Source: Nisaea sediminum (GTDB taxonomy: Bacteria; Pseudomonadota; Alphaproteobacteria; Thalassobaculales; Thalassobaculaceae). Taken from it: a stretch of DNA of 64,000 bases. Where the stretch lies: assembly GCF_014904705.1 (NCBI RefSeq), contig NZ_JACZCQ010000011.1:62001-126000 (forward strand), written 5' to 3'. The notes under the pieces were generated by a model that searched no databases, had not been told where the DNA came from, and worked only from the letters and a program-made list of their open reading frames with translations. Shown here piece by piece: positions 26,948 through 35,165 of the stretch. Within the stretch, counting starts at the first letter, position 1. Every line of letters starts with the position of its first letter. Made by a program: the position numbers and the translations under genes.

Positions 26948-28561
26948 TCAGGAGAAGATCCCGTGCAGGAACCAGCTTGGCGCCTCGCCCCGTTCGGCGA
27001 GCCCGTCCCGATAGAGCCAGAACCGGCGGCCGTCCCCGTCCTCGACGCGGAAATAGTCCCGGGTCGACATCGAGGCATCGTCGCTGCCGTCGCGCCACCA
27101 TTCCGGCGCCAGACGTTCCGGACCCGCGGCATGGGCGACCCGGTAGTCCGCACCGCGCCAGCGGAAACGGGCCGGGGGATGATCCGGCAGCAGGGCCGTC
27201 GCCTCGACCGGTTCCGGGCGCCGCATCAGGCGCACCGGGCGGGCCGCCCGTTCCGGCGCCGGGGGACGCACATTGGTCCAGGTCAGCGCCTTGCGGCCCG
27301 GCCGCCCCGCGCTCCGCTTCTCCGCCCGTTCGGGCAGATGGCTCTCGACCGGCTGCAGACGATGCACCGCGTCGACACCGAGCCGGTTCGCCAATCGGTC
27401 GCCGAGATCGGTGACCGCGTCCCGGTCCCGCATCTCGGTGCTGCCGAGCGCGGCCTGCACGCCTTCCGCACGGTCGCCCTCGAGCATCTCCGCCAGCATC
27501 ATGTCGATGCCGAAGCCCGGATCGAGCTTGTCGAAATGCTGCACCAGCAGGCGGAACAACGTGTCCGCCTCACGGCAGGCCCGGCTGGTCCCGGCGCTGA
27601 CCTGCAGCACCTCCCCGTCAACCCGGAAGAAACGCAGACGCACCCGCCGGGCGCCGGCCTGTTCGCGTTCCAGACGGCGGCAGAGCGCGCCGAGCGTCTG
27701 CCGCGCGGCGCCTTCCAGATCCTCGCGCAGGGCAATCGGTTCGGCGAAGGCGATGCGCTCCTGGAACGGCTCCTCCGGCAGTTTCATGTCGAGCGCCGTT
27801 GCCCGCTCCCCGAGCGCCCGGTCGAGCGCCTCGATCAGCCCCACGCCGAACCGGCTGGCGAGCGGGGCCCGCGGCTGGTCGAGCAGCTGCGCGATACGGC
27901 GCAGCCCGACCCGGTCGAGCGCCTCGACCGTTGCCGGCGAGAGCCCGAGCGCCGCCACCGGCAGCGCCCCGAGCGCCAGCCGGAGCCTGCCTTCCGGCAC
28001 CAGGGTCAGGAGGGGGGCGGAGAAGCGGGCGACAGCCCGGGCGGCGAGAGGGGCGTCCGCCACCGCGAGCCGGGCACTGAAGCCGAGCCGGTTCAGGGCT
28101 GCAAGGCAGTCGCGCCCGAGCGCCTGCTCCTCCGTTGCGAGATCCGCCGCCCCCTGGCGGCGGAAGAGATGGACACATCCAGTGATATCGAGCGTAAGGC
28201 CCGCACTGCCACCGTCGCCCGCGAAAGGCGCGGCGGTGCTGTCGACCGCGACCATCGGCGTATAGCGCTGACACCAGGCGGCCAGCCGTTCCAGCTGTTT
28301 GCGGTCCGCAGCCGGGTCCGCCTCCGTTACCGACAGATCCGGGATCATGGCGCGGGCATCGGCCAGCGGCCGGCCGACCGCGATCCCCTGGAGCGCCGCC
28401 GCCTGATTGACCGCCGCGACGGTTTCCGTGCCGACGAGGCGCCGGGTCAGGACCGCGGGCCGGGCGTCGTCCGCCACTGCGACAGTATTTCCGGCCGCAT
28501 CCCGGCGGCGCCAGTCGAAGGAAAAATCCGGAATGTAGAGATAGAGGAATCGCCGTGCCAT
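26948..28561 (-). CDS. imuB: ImuB, catalytically inactive Y-family polymerase partner of DnaE2
   Basis: A 537-residue Y-family-related protein. In the family it joins ImuA and DnaE2 to the beta clamp, and it is itself inactive. The N-terminal strand is LYLYIPDFSFDW. Active Y polymerases have an acidic D-x-D/N-x-F motif at this place, and the pattern here fits the known loss of catalysis in ImuB, although I have not aligned it. Helix-hairpin-helix-type region about 215-250, then little-finger-like sequence and an ImuB-type C terminus (RFRWRGADYRVAHAAGPERL). Preceded by a sigma-70 promoter with a LexA box; dnaE2 follows. Confidence 0.93.
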   Translation of the reverse strand: MARRFLYLYIPDFSFDWRRRDAAGNTVAVADDARPAVLTRRLVGTETVAAVNQAAALQGIAVGRPLADARAMIPDLSVTEADPAADRKQLERLAAWCQRYTPMVAVDSTAAPFAGDGGSAGLTLDITGCVHLFRRQGAADLATEEQALGRDCLAALNRLGFSARLAVADAPLAARAVARFSAPLLTLVPEGRLRLALGALPVAALGLSPATVEALDRVGLRRIAQLLDQPRAPLASRFGVGLIEALDRALGERATALDMKLPEEPFQERIAFAEPIALREDLEGAARQTLGALCRRLEREQAGARRVRLRFFRVDGEVLQVSAGTSRACREADTLFRLLVQHFDKLDPGFGIDMMLAEMLEGDRAEGVQAALGSTEMRDRDAVTDLGDRLANRLGVDAVHRLQPVESHLPERAEKRSAGRPGRKALTWTNVRPPAPERAARPVRLMRRPEPVEATALLPDHPPARFRWRGADYRVAHAAGPERLAPEWWRDGSDDASMSTRDYFRVEDGDGRRFWLYRDGLAERGEAPSWFLHGIFS

Positions 28562-28592
28562 GATCGTCTCCCGCTATGAGCGAGAGCATATT

Positions 28593-28617
28593 GTTCTCGT
28601 TTTGTTCTTATTGTCAA
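28593..28617 (-). promoter_or_regulatory. LexA-controlled promoter of imuB-dnaE2
   Basis: A perfect alphaproteobacterial LexA box, GTTC-TCGTTTT-GTTC, occupies 28593-28607. A consensus -35 element TTGACA on the minus strand lies at 28617-28612, so the box falls in the core promoter. The best -10 match, AACAAT, follows a 16-base spacer at 28595-28590 and is weak. Repressor binding would block imuB and dnaE2. Confidence 0.9.
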
Positions 28618-28662
28618 CACGGTGATGAAACGTGCGTTTAAGCTTCTGAAATGACGGATGTT

Positions 28663-29145
28663 TCAGGCGCCGCTCAGGCCGAATTGCCAGACCAGCCAGA
28701 GCGCGGCGACCAGACTGACCCCGACGACGCCCCAGAGCGCCAGCTTGCGCAGCAGGACCCGGCGCTGGGCACCGCGCTGCTGGCGCTCGATCCGCTCGCG
28801 CCGCTCGGCCTCGATGGCGCTGAGAAAGCGCAGCAGGGTATCGATGGACTCGCCCTCGAGCGAATGGAACTGGGCGGCGAAACGGCCTCCCTCGTCCGGC
28901 CGTCGCACGACATCCGCGCCGAAGGAAAACTCGATCGTCTCGCGTGTGCCGCGCCAGTATATCGTGCCCTCCAGCGGCGAGCTCACATGCCCGCCTTCAT
29001 CCGGCAAACGGGCGAAAAAGCCGCCGATGGAAATATCGATGAGCGGAATCTTACGGCCCTGCACGGCGGCATAGGCGCCGCTCACGGACCAGCGTCCGTG
29101 CCGCCGCCTCTCCTGCCCGATCGCTGCCTCGGCGACAGCACTCAT
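28663..29145 (-). CDS. PilZ domain protein with C-terminal membrane anchor
   Basis: A 160-residue probable cyclic-di-GMP receptor. The PilZ signature is present: basic ERRRHGR near residue 12-18 and DISIGGFF (about 37-44), which is D-x-S-x-x-G. The remainder of the barrel ends near 100, a charged Arg-rich helix follows, and a single hydrophobic helix (LALWGVVGVSLVAALWLVW, about 134-152) anchors it to the inner membrane. The gene stands between imuA and imuB, whose neighbourhood in other genomes is normally unbroken. It has no LexA box upstream, so any link with the SOS response is only positional. Confidence 0.85.
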   Translation of the reverse strand: MSAVAEAAIGQERRRHGRWSVSGAYAAVQGRKIPLIDISIGGFFARLPDEGGHVSSPLEGTIYWRGTRETIEFSFGADVVRRPDEGGRFAAQFHSLEGESIDTLLRFLSAIEAERRERIERQQRGAQRRVLLRKLALWGVVGVSLVAALWLVWQFGLSGA

Positions 29146-29304
29146 TCCCCGGCCTCCATTTGCCTCGGTGACAGTCTACACCATCGCCGCCGAGAAAACT
29201 GCTGGCGATGATCTTTGCCACATCCCGGACAAGAAACAGCCACACAGCATTTTTCAACACAGAATCAATAGTTACGGCAGATGAAGGTAAATGTACATAT
29301 GGGG

Positions 29305-30120
29305 TTACGCGGCAGCGCTTCGTCCCGCCGCGGGCCTCGCTTCCGGCACCTCTTCCGGCACCGAAACGAACTCTTCGGCTTCACGGAATCGGCCGTCCGA
29401 CATAGCCCAGAGCAGCTGCCAGGCGCCGGACCGGCCGCCGCGCAGACGTTCGAGCGAGACCGACCAGACAGGATCGAGACTCCCGCCCGAGGGTGCGGCG
29501 GCGATGCGCCAGCGGCTCTCCGCCGCCCCGGTCGTGACCGTGCTCGCAAGCGGACGAAGCAGGAAGCCGGAGACCCCGCTGGCCTCGGCGGCGAGCTGCA
29601 GGCGCCGCTCCGCCACCCTTCCGGCCTCTCCCGGACGCGCGGGCCCCAGTTCCGCGACGACGGCGGCGAGCCCGCCGCAGCGGAGCCCCTCCTCCATCGC
29701 CCAGAGCCGGTCGGTCTCGTCCCGCGCGCGGACGAACAGCACCCGCTCCGGATCGAGGCCGAGGGCTTTCAACCCCCAGCCGTAGGGCGCGCCGCCGAAC
29801 ATGTTCGCCTCCCGCGCGCACCAGAGGATCTCCCCGCCCCGGCGGGCCACCGGAGAGGCGAGCAGACGGACCAGCAAGGCCGCGGCAAAACCAAAGACGC
29901 TGCCGTCGCGCAACTCGCTGCGGGCCTCGCCGACAAGCTCATGCACACGCCCCGCGGAAAGCCCGCCGCCCAGATGACCGTCCAGCGCGGCATGGCCGAG
30001 CGAAAAGCGCGCGCCCCGCTCCGCCTCCGCGCCGCCGCGCTCAATGGCCCGGACCCGCGCACGCAGAGATGCCAAATCGGCCCGTTGCCCCGTTTCGTCC
30101 CTGTGCTTAGGATCGCCCAT
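29305..30120 (-). CDS. imuA: ImuA, RecA-like accessory protein of the mutasome
   Basis: A 271-residue protein of the ImuA/SulA-RecA-like family that acts with ImuB and DnaE2 in damage-induced mutagenesis. Family features include RFSLGHAALDGHLGGGL near residue 35, GRVHELVGE, and a C-terminal ALD/RFREAEE-like region. The N-terminal start MGDPKHRDE is chosen because a ribosome-like AGGTG lies just upstream and the longer frame is not family-like. It has its own LexA-controlled promoter and is separated from imuB by the PilZ gene, leaving imuA as a separate SOS unit. Confidence 0.9.
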   Translation of the reverse strand: MGDPKHRDETGQRADLASLRARVRAIERGGAEAERGARFSLGHAALDGHLGGGLSAGRVHELVGEARSELRDGSVFGFAAALLVRLLASPVARRGGEILWCAREANMFGGAPYGWGLKALGLDPERVLFVRARDETDRLWAMEEGLRCGGLAAVVAELGPARPGEAGRVAERRLQLAAEASGVSGFLLRPLASTVTTGAAESRWRIAAAPSGGSLDPVWSVSLERLRGGRSGAWQLLWAMSDGRFREAEEFVSVPEEVPEARPAAGRSAAA

Positions 30121-30134
30121 CCAATCACCTGAAT

Positions 30135-30174
30135 GTTCCTGATTTGTTCTAGGATGTCCCCGCTCATGAGTCAA
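30135..30174 (-). promoter_or_regulatory. LexA-controlled promoter of imuA
   Basis: A perfect LexA box, GTTC-CTGATTT-GTTC, occupies 30135-30149. On the minus strand TTGACT (30174-30169), a 17-base spacer and TAGAAC (30151-30146) form a good promoter whose -10 overlaps the box. Its -35 lies within the first codons of the divergent thioesterase gene (start 30166). Confidence 0.92.
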
Positions 30175-30609
30175 TCGGCCGACGCGCCCTCCTCCGACAC
30201 GCCGCCCTCTCTCGAGACCATGTACGGCTTCAATGCCGATATCGGCTTCCGGCTCACCGAATGGACCGACGGCTATGCCAAGATGGAGCTCGACCTCACC
30301 GAGAAGCACCTGAACCGCAGCGGCATCCTGCATGGCGGCGTGCTGGCGACGATGATCGACGCGGTCGGCGGCTATTGTGGCGTCTGGGTGCCGAAAGGCA
30401 GCGACAAGAAACGCGCCCTCACGCTCTCGCTCACCACCAGCTATCTCGGTCAGGCCAAGGAGGGCACCATCGTCGCCTACGGCAAGCGCCGCGGCGGCGG
30501 CAAGTCGGTCTTCTTCGCCACCTGCGAGGTCTATAATCCAGAGGGCGTGCTCATCGCGATGGGTGAAGGCACCTACAAGATCCGCCAGAGCAAGGGCCCG
30601 ATCGGCTAA
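30166..30609 (+). CDS. PaaI-type hotdog-fold thioesterase
   Basis: A 147-residue hotdog-fold protein, probably an acyl-CoA thioesterase. LHGGVLATMIDAVGGYCG (about 55-72) is the PaaI-family active-site helix, where HGG and the Asp are the usual catalytic positions. The later strands TLSLTTSYLG and ATCEVYN complete the fold. Earlier ATGs at 30133 and 30154 exist. ATG 30166 is preferred because AGGA lies 11 bases upstream and because the LexA box occupies the region before it. The gene is divergent from imuA and might be weakly LexA-affected, although the box is positioned for imuA. Confidence 0.85.
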   Translation: MSQSADAPSSDTPPSLETMYGFNADIGFRLTEWTDGYAKMELDLTEKHLNRSGILHGGVLATMIDAVGGYCGVWVPKGSDKKRALTLSLTTSYLGQAKEGTIVAYGKRRGGGKSVFFATCEVYNPEGVLIAMGEGTYKIRQSKGPIG

Positions 30610-30630
30610 ATAGCGGTATCAAGAAATGTT

Positions 30631-30710
30631 GTCATCCCAACGCAAGTAGGAACCCAGGGAAGACGGACACGGCTTTACGATCCCTGGGACCCCGCGTCCG
30701 CGGGAATGAC
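30631..30710. repeat. Dispersed palindromic intergenic repeat, copy B
   Basis: An 80-base element begins GTCATCCC and ends CGGGAATGAC, with a second hairpin CCCGCG-TC-CGCGGG near 30692-30705. Its outer halves are inverted copies with matching CCCAGGGA and TCCCTGGG. It is a diverged relative of copy A at 10271-10347 in length, ends and plan. It lies between the thioesterase and a convergent lysR gene, where it may end both transcripts. Confidence 0.7.
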
Positions 30711-30731
30711 GACCGAAAGAATAAGGTCGGA

Positions 30732-31631
30732 TCACAACCCGGCCCCGCGCTCCCTCAGGAACTCGATGAAGAGCCGCAGCAGTTCCAGGCGGCGGTGCTG
30801 CTCCGGGTAGAAGATATAGAAAGGCGGATGCTCGATCGTGCAGGGATCGAGCACCGTCTCGAGCCGCCCGTCGGCAAGCTCCTCCTCGACCACCCGGCGG
30901 AGCGACCAGCCGATCCCGCGGCCGTCCCGCGCCGCCTCGATCACCGCGCGGAAATCGTCGAACAGCAGATGCGCCGGCGGATCCACCGTCACGGTCCGCC
31001 CGCCGACCGAGAACAGCCAGTCCGCCACCCGCCTTGTGCTGACGAACCGGTAGCGGATGCATTTATGCGCCAGCAGATCGCCCGGATGTTGCGGGCGGCC
31101 GTACGCCGCCAGATAGGCGGGTGAAGCGGAATAGGCTGCGCGCAGCGGCGGCGTCAGGCGAGTCGCGACCATCCCGGTTGCCAGCCGGTCGCCCAACCGG
31201 AAGCCGGCATGAAAGCCCTCGCGCACGATATCGACCAGCCCCTCCTCGAAGGAGATTTCCAGCCTGATCTCCGGATAGGCCGCCTGGAAATCGGCGAGCA
31301 CCGGGGCAATGACGATCCGATAGGCGCTCCAGGGTACGGTGAGGCGCAACACTCCGCTCGTCGCCTGCCCCGCGGCACGCGCCTTTTCGATCGCAGCGGC
31401 GACTTCCTCAAAGGCTGGCCCCGCGCCGTCCAGCAGTACGCGCCCCGCCGCCGTCAGATCGAGCGATCGCGTGGTGCGGGCGATGAGCTCGACACCGATT
31501 TCCCGTTCGAGCGCCTTAAGCCGGTGGCTGACCGCCGGCGCACCGACGCCGAGCGTGCGGGCCGCAGCGTTCAGAGAGCCGCTCCGCACGATCTCGAGAA
31601 AGACCTCTATTCCACCTGAGACATCCGCCAT
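30732..31631 (-). CDS. LysR family transcriptional regulator
   Basis: A 299-residue LysR regulator. The winged helix-turn-helix is at the N terminus (SLNAAARTLGVGAPAVSHRL, about 19-38). A two-lobed periplasmic-binding-protein-like sensor follows. It is divergent from the EamA transporter gene across 94 bases, the usual layout in which a LysR protein controls its neighbour. The intergenic stretch is AT-rich, but I could not single out one T-N11-A site. Confidence 0.9.
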   Translation of the reverse strand: MADVSGGIEVFLEIVRSGSLNAAARTLGVGAPAVSHRLKALEREIGVELIARTTRSLDLTAAGRVLLDGAGPAFEEVAAAIEKARAAGQATSGVLRLTVPWSAYRIVIAPVLADFQAAYPEIRLEISFEEGLVDIVREGFHAGFRLGDRLATGMVATRLTPPLRAAYSASPAYLAAYGRPQHPGDLLAHKCIRYRFVSTRRVADWLFSVGGRTVTVDPPAHLLFDDFRAVIEAARDGRGIGWSLRRVVEEELADGRLETVLDPCTIEHPPFYIFYPEQHRRLELLRLFIEFLRERGAGL

Positions 31632-31725
31632 TCTTTAATTTATCTCATGAAAATACTGAAACCGACAAATCTACTCGAACAATAGAGAGAATTGATAACA
31701 AGGCGTGAGTAGAAGGAGCCACGCC

Positions 31726-32643
31726 ATGAAACCCGTATCGACGAGCCTCTCCGACGCGAACCGGAACCTCTCCGGCGCGCTCCTGATCACCGGAGCCGTC
31801 GCCCTCATGGCGCTGCAAGACGCCGTGATCCGGCTGATGAGCGCAGATCTGCCGCTCGGCCAGATCTTCCTTCTGCGCTCGGCGCTTGTCCTGCCGCTCC
31901 TCACCCTCGCCGCGCGGGGCGGGAGGCTCGCGGTCTGGCGCACTGCGTTCGGTGCCGGACCGCTGCTGCGCGGGCTCTGCCTGACGCTCATGTATCTCTC
32001 GCTCTATTCCGTCCTGCTGGTCCTGCCGCTCGCGACCCTGGCCGCTGGCTTCTATACCGGCCCACTCTTCATAACCCTGCTCGCCGCGCTGATGCTGAAG
32101 GAGCCTGTCCGACTTCGGGGCTGGATCGCCGTTGGTACCGGGTTTCTCGGGGTCCTCGTCCTGTTACGGCCCGGAGACGCCGCCTTCAGTCCGGCCGCAC
32201 TTGTGCCCGTGCTCTCCGGTTTCTGCTACGCGCTTGGAGCAATCCTCGCGCGGGGGGCCTGCCGGAAGCACGCCCCCGTCTCGCTTGCGATCGCCCTCAA
32301 CCTGACCCTGCTGCTTGCCGGCGCTCTGCTGCTCGCCGTCGGCGAGACCATCTCGGGCATGGGTGACAATTCACCGTTCCCTCTGCCCGGCTGGACGGCT
32401 ATGGCGGCTGCCGACTGGCAGCTGATCGGTATGCTGACGGTCCTGATGGTTGGGATCGGGATCGGCCTCGCTGCGGCCTACCAGCACGCCACGCCCGCCG
32501 TCGTCGCGAGTTTCGACTACAGCTACCTGATCTTCGCCGCTCTGCTCGGCTACATATTTTTCGCCGAGATCCCGGATCCGACGACGATCGCGGGCATGGT
32601 CCTGATCGCGTCGGCCGGCCTGTTGTCGATCGTAAAAAGTTGA
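31726..32643 (+). CDS. EamA/DMT family transporter
   Basis: A 305-residue inner-membrane protein with about 10 hydrophobic helices and two EamA repeats. The first repeat ends near LKEPVRLRGWIAVGTGFLGVLVLLRPG, and the second near FFAEIPDPTTIAGMVLIASAGLLSI, both typical of the drug/metabolite superfamily. Substrate is unknown. ATG 31726 has AAGGAG 7 bases upstream; a GTG 21 bases earlier is in frame but less likely. Divergent from the LysR gene and likely under its control. Confidence 0.87.
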   Translation: MKPVSTSLSDANRNLSGALLITGAVALMALQDAVIRLMSADLPLGQIFLLRSALVLPLLTLAARGGRLAVWRTAFGAGPLLRGLCLTLMYLSLYSVLLVLPLATLAAGFYTGPLFITLLAALMLKEPVRLRGWIAVGTGFLGVLVLLRPGDAAFSPAALVPVLSGFCYALGAILARGACRKHAPVSLAIALNLTLLLAGALLLAVGETISGMGDNSPFPLPGWTAMAAADWQLIGMLTVLMVGIGIGLAAAYQHATPAVVASFDYSYLIFAALLGYIFFAEIPDPTTIAGMVLIASAGLLSIVKS

Positions 32644-32658
32644 GCCGTCCGGAACCGC

Positions 32659-34275
32659 CTACTTCGCGAAGGCCACGTCCCGGCCCGGCGCGGCGGCGAG
32701 CAGCGTGCGGGTATATTCGTGCTGCGGGTTGGCATAGACCTTCGCGGTCTCGCCCTCCTCCACCACGACGCCGTTCTGCATCACCATGATGCGGTCGCAG
32801 ATCTGCGCCGCGACCCGGAGATCGTGGGTGATGAAGAGCATCGCGAGGTCGTAGCGCTCGCGCACATCGTCAAGCAGATCGAGCACCTGCGCCTGCACCG
32901 ATACGTCGAGCGCCGAGACCGCCTCGTCCGCGATCAACACCTTCGGCTGCATGGCGAGCGCGCGCGCGATGCAGATGCGCTGGCGCTGGCCGCCGGAGAA
33001 CTGGTGCGGAAAGCGGTCGAGCGCCTCGGCGCTGAGCCCGACGATCTCCATCAGCTCCTTCGCCCGCGCTTCCGCTTCCGCCGCGGAGACACCGAAATTC
33101 ATCGGCCCCTCGACGATCGACTGACCGACCGTGCGGCGCGGGTTGAGCGAGCGGTAGGGGTCCTGGAAGACGATCTGGATGTCGCGCCGGTGCGGCCGCA
33201 TCGCGCTTTCGGAGATCGTCGCGATATCGGCGCCCTCGACCTCGATATGGCCGGACGTCGGGTCCTGCAGACGGACGATGCAGCGCGCCAGCGTGGACTT
33301 TCCGGAACCGGACTCGCCGACCACGCCAAGGGTTTCGCGCCGGTGAACGACCAGATTCACATCCTTGTTCGCATGCACCTCACGCGATTTCCGGAACAGG
33401 CCGACGCCGCCATAAGTCTTGTTGACCTTCTGTGCGATCAGCGCCGGCGCCGTCTTGTCGATCTCGGCCCGGTGGCTCGGCTCCATCGAGGGGACCGAGG
33501 CGATCAGCATCTTGGTATAGGGGTGCTGCGGGCGCAGCAGGATCTCGTCACGCGTGCCCTGCTCGACCACCTTGCCCTTCTGCATCACCACGATGCGGTC
33601 GGCGATCTCCGCCACCACGCCGAAATCGTGCGTGATGAAGAGCACGCCGGTGCCGTGGCGCTGCTGGATATCCTTGATCAGCTCGAGGATCTGCGCCTGC
33701 GTGGTGACGTCGAGCGCCGTCGTCGGCTCGTCCGCGATCAGCAGGCCCGGCTCCAGCGCGAGCGCCATGGCGATCATGATGCGCTGGCGCTGCCCGCCCG
33801 AAAGCTGGTGCGGATAGCTGTCATACATCTTCACGTGATCAGGCAGGGAGACATCCTCCATCACCTCGAGCACGCGAGCCTTCTGTTCGGCCGGAGAAAG
33901 GTCGGTATGGATCTCAAGCATCTCGCGGATCTGCTCGCCGACCTTGATCACCGGGTTCAGCGCCGTCATCGGCTCCTGGAAGATCATCGCCATCTTCTCG
34001 CCGCGGAGGCGGCGCATCTCGGCGACGGACTTCTTCAGCAGATCCTCTCCCTGAAGAATGATCTCGCCCTTGACGGCCTTCACCTCCTTCGGATTGAGCC
34101 CCATCGTGGTGAAGGCGGTGACGGACTTGCCGGAGCCGGACTCGCCGACCACGCAGACGATCTCCTTCGCCCCGACGGTGAAGGAGATGTCCTCCACCGC
34201 GAAGGGACGGTCCGCGCCCTTTGGCAGCGCCACCGAGAGATTGCGGATTTCCAGAACGGGAGTGGAGCCGGTCAT
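32659..34275 (-). CDS. Oligopeptide/dipeptide ABC transporter ATPase, two fused ATP-binding domains (DppD-DppF type)
   Basis: A 538-residue fusion that drives the importer. Each half has Walker A ([13 protein letters not shown] and [13 protein letters not shown]), the ABC signature ([18 protein letters not shown]), and Walker B (LLIADEP, VLIADEA). Each ends with a C-terminal oligopeptide-ABC extension. The single-gene fusion replaces separate DppD and DppF. It overlaps the permease gene by 4 bases (ATGA) and is the last gene of the four-gene unit. Confidence 0.93.
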   Translation of the reverse strand: MTGSTPVLEIRNLSVALPKGADRPFAVEDISFTVGAKEIVCVVGESGSGKSVTAFTTMGLNPKEVKAVKGEIILQGEDLLKKSVAEMRRLRGEKMAMIFQEPMTALNPVIKVGEQIREMLEIHTDLSPAEQKARVLEVMEDVSLPDHVKMYDSYPHQLSGGQRQRIMIAMALALEPGLLIADEPTTALDVTTQAQILELIKDIQQRHGTGVLFITHDFGVVAEIADRIVVMQKGKVVEQGTRDEILLRPQHPYTKMLIASVPSMEPSHRAEIDKTAPALIAQKVNKTYGGVGLFRKSREVHANKDVNLVVHRRETLGVVGESGSGKSTLARCIVRLQDPTSGHIEVEGADIATISESAMRPHRRDIQIVFQDPYRSLNPRRTVGQSIVEGPMNFGVSAAEAEARAKELMEIVGLSAEALDRFPHQFSGGQRQRICIARALAMQPKVLIADEAVSALDVSVQAQVLDLLDDVRERYDLAMLFITHDLRVAAQICDRIMVMQNGVVVEEGETAKVYANPQHEYTRTLLAAAPGRDVAFAK

Positions 34276-35165
34276 GCGCGCATCTTCCTGGCAATACGGG
34301 GGTCGAGCGTGTCGCGCAGCCCGTCGCCGACGATGTTGACGGCGAGCACGGTCAGCGCCAGCGCGACGCCGGGATAGAAAATGATCCAGGGGGTGAGCTG
34401 GAAGTAGGTCCGGCCCTCAGACATGATGTTGCCCCAGCTCGGGATTTCCGGCGGGATGCCGGCGCCGAGGAAACCGAGGATCGATTCCGTCAGCATCGCC
34501 GCCCCGCAGATATAGGTCGCCTGCACGATCATCGGCGCGATGGTGTTCGGCAGGATATGGCGGATCAGGATGAAGGGCAGCCGCGTCCCCGCCGCGATGG
34601 CGGCCTCCACATAGGGCTCCTCGCGTACGGTGAGCACCACCGAGCGGACGAGGCGCACGACCCGTGGCACTTCGGGGATGGTGATGGCTATGATGACCGT
34701 GGTCAGCGTCGCCCCCGAGATCGCGATCATCGCGATCGCGAGCAGGATCGCCGGGATCGCCATCAGACCGTCCATCACCCGCATGACCGGCGCATCGAGC
34801 CAGCGGATATAGCCCGCGACCATGCCTGTCACCATCCCGATCGCCGTGGCGATCACAGCAACCGAGATCCCGACGACGAGCGAGATCCGTCCGCCGTGAA
34901 CCACGCGCGAGAAGACGTCACGGCCGAGAAAGTCGGTCCCGAACCAGAAGGCCGAGGACGGCGCCTTGAGCCGGCTCATCACGTTCTGCTCTGTCGGCGT
35001 GACAGTGAAGAACGGACCGATGATCGCGATCGCAACCATCGCCAGCAGCAGCAAACCGCCCCAGAAGACCGCCTTGTTGCGCAGCACCAGCCTCAGGGTC
35101 GAGGGCTGGGCCTTTTCGGTGAGGTCCGCTTCGGCGGAGAGCTCGGGTGTCTCTGCGGCGGCCAT
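34272..35165 (-). CDS. Peptide ABC transporter permease, DppC type
   Basis: A 297-residue inner-membrane permease. N-terminal cytoplasmic part, one early membrane helix, then a five-helix core with the EAA loop (VREEPYVEAAIAAG...LPFILIRHILPN) that docks to the ATPase. FWFGTDFLGRDVFSRVV is the OppC/DppC hallmark. It overlaps the DppB gene by one base and the ATPase by four, so translation is coupled. Confidence 0.93.
   Translation of the reverse strand: MAAAETPELSAEADLTEKAQPSTLRLVLRNKAVFWGGLLLLAMVAIAIIGPFFTVTPTEQNVMSRLKAPSSAFWFGTDFLGRDVFSRVVHGGRISLVVGISVAVIATAIGMVTGMVAGYIRWLDAPVMRVMDGLMAIPAILLAIAMIAISGATLTTVIIAITIPEVPRVVRLVRSVVLTVREEPYVEAAIAAGTRLPFILIRHILPNTIAPMIVQATYICGAAMLTESILGFLGAGIPPEIPSWGNIMSEGRTYFQLTPWIIFYPGVALALTVLAVNIVGDGLRDTLDPRIARKMRA

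Noticed and set aside
23383-27414. Very long open frame (over 1300 codons) on the plus strand opposite dnaE2
   Set aside because: It runs through dnaE2 and into imuB, with no family-like sequence; both real genes are well supported.
32719-34377. Open frame of 552 codons opposite the ABC ATPase gene
   Set aside because: Its His/Asp/Arg-rich sequence is the reverse of ABC motifs and has no ribosome site or domain.
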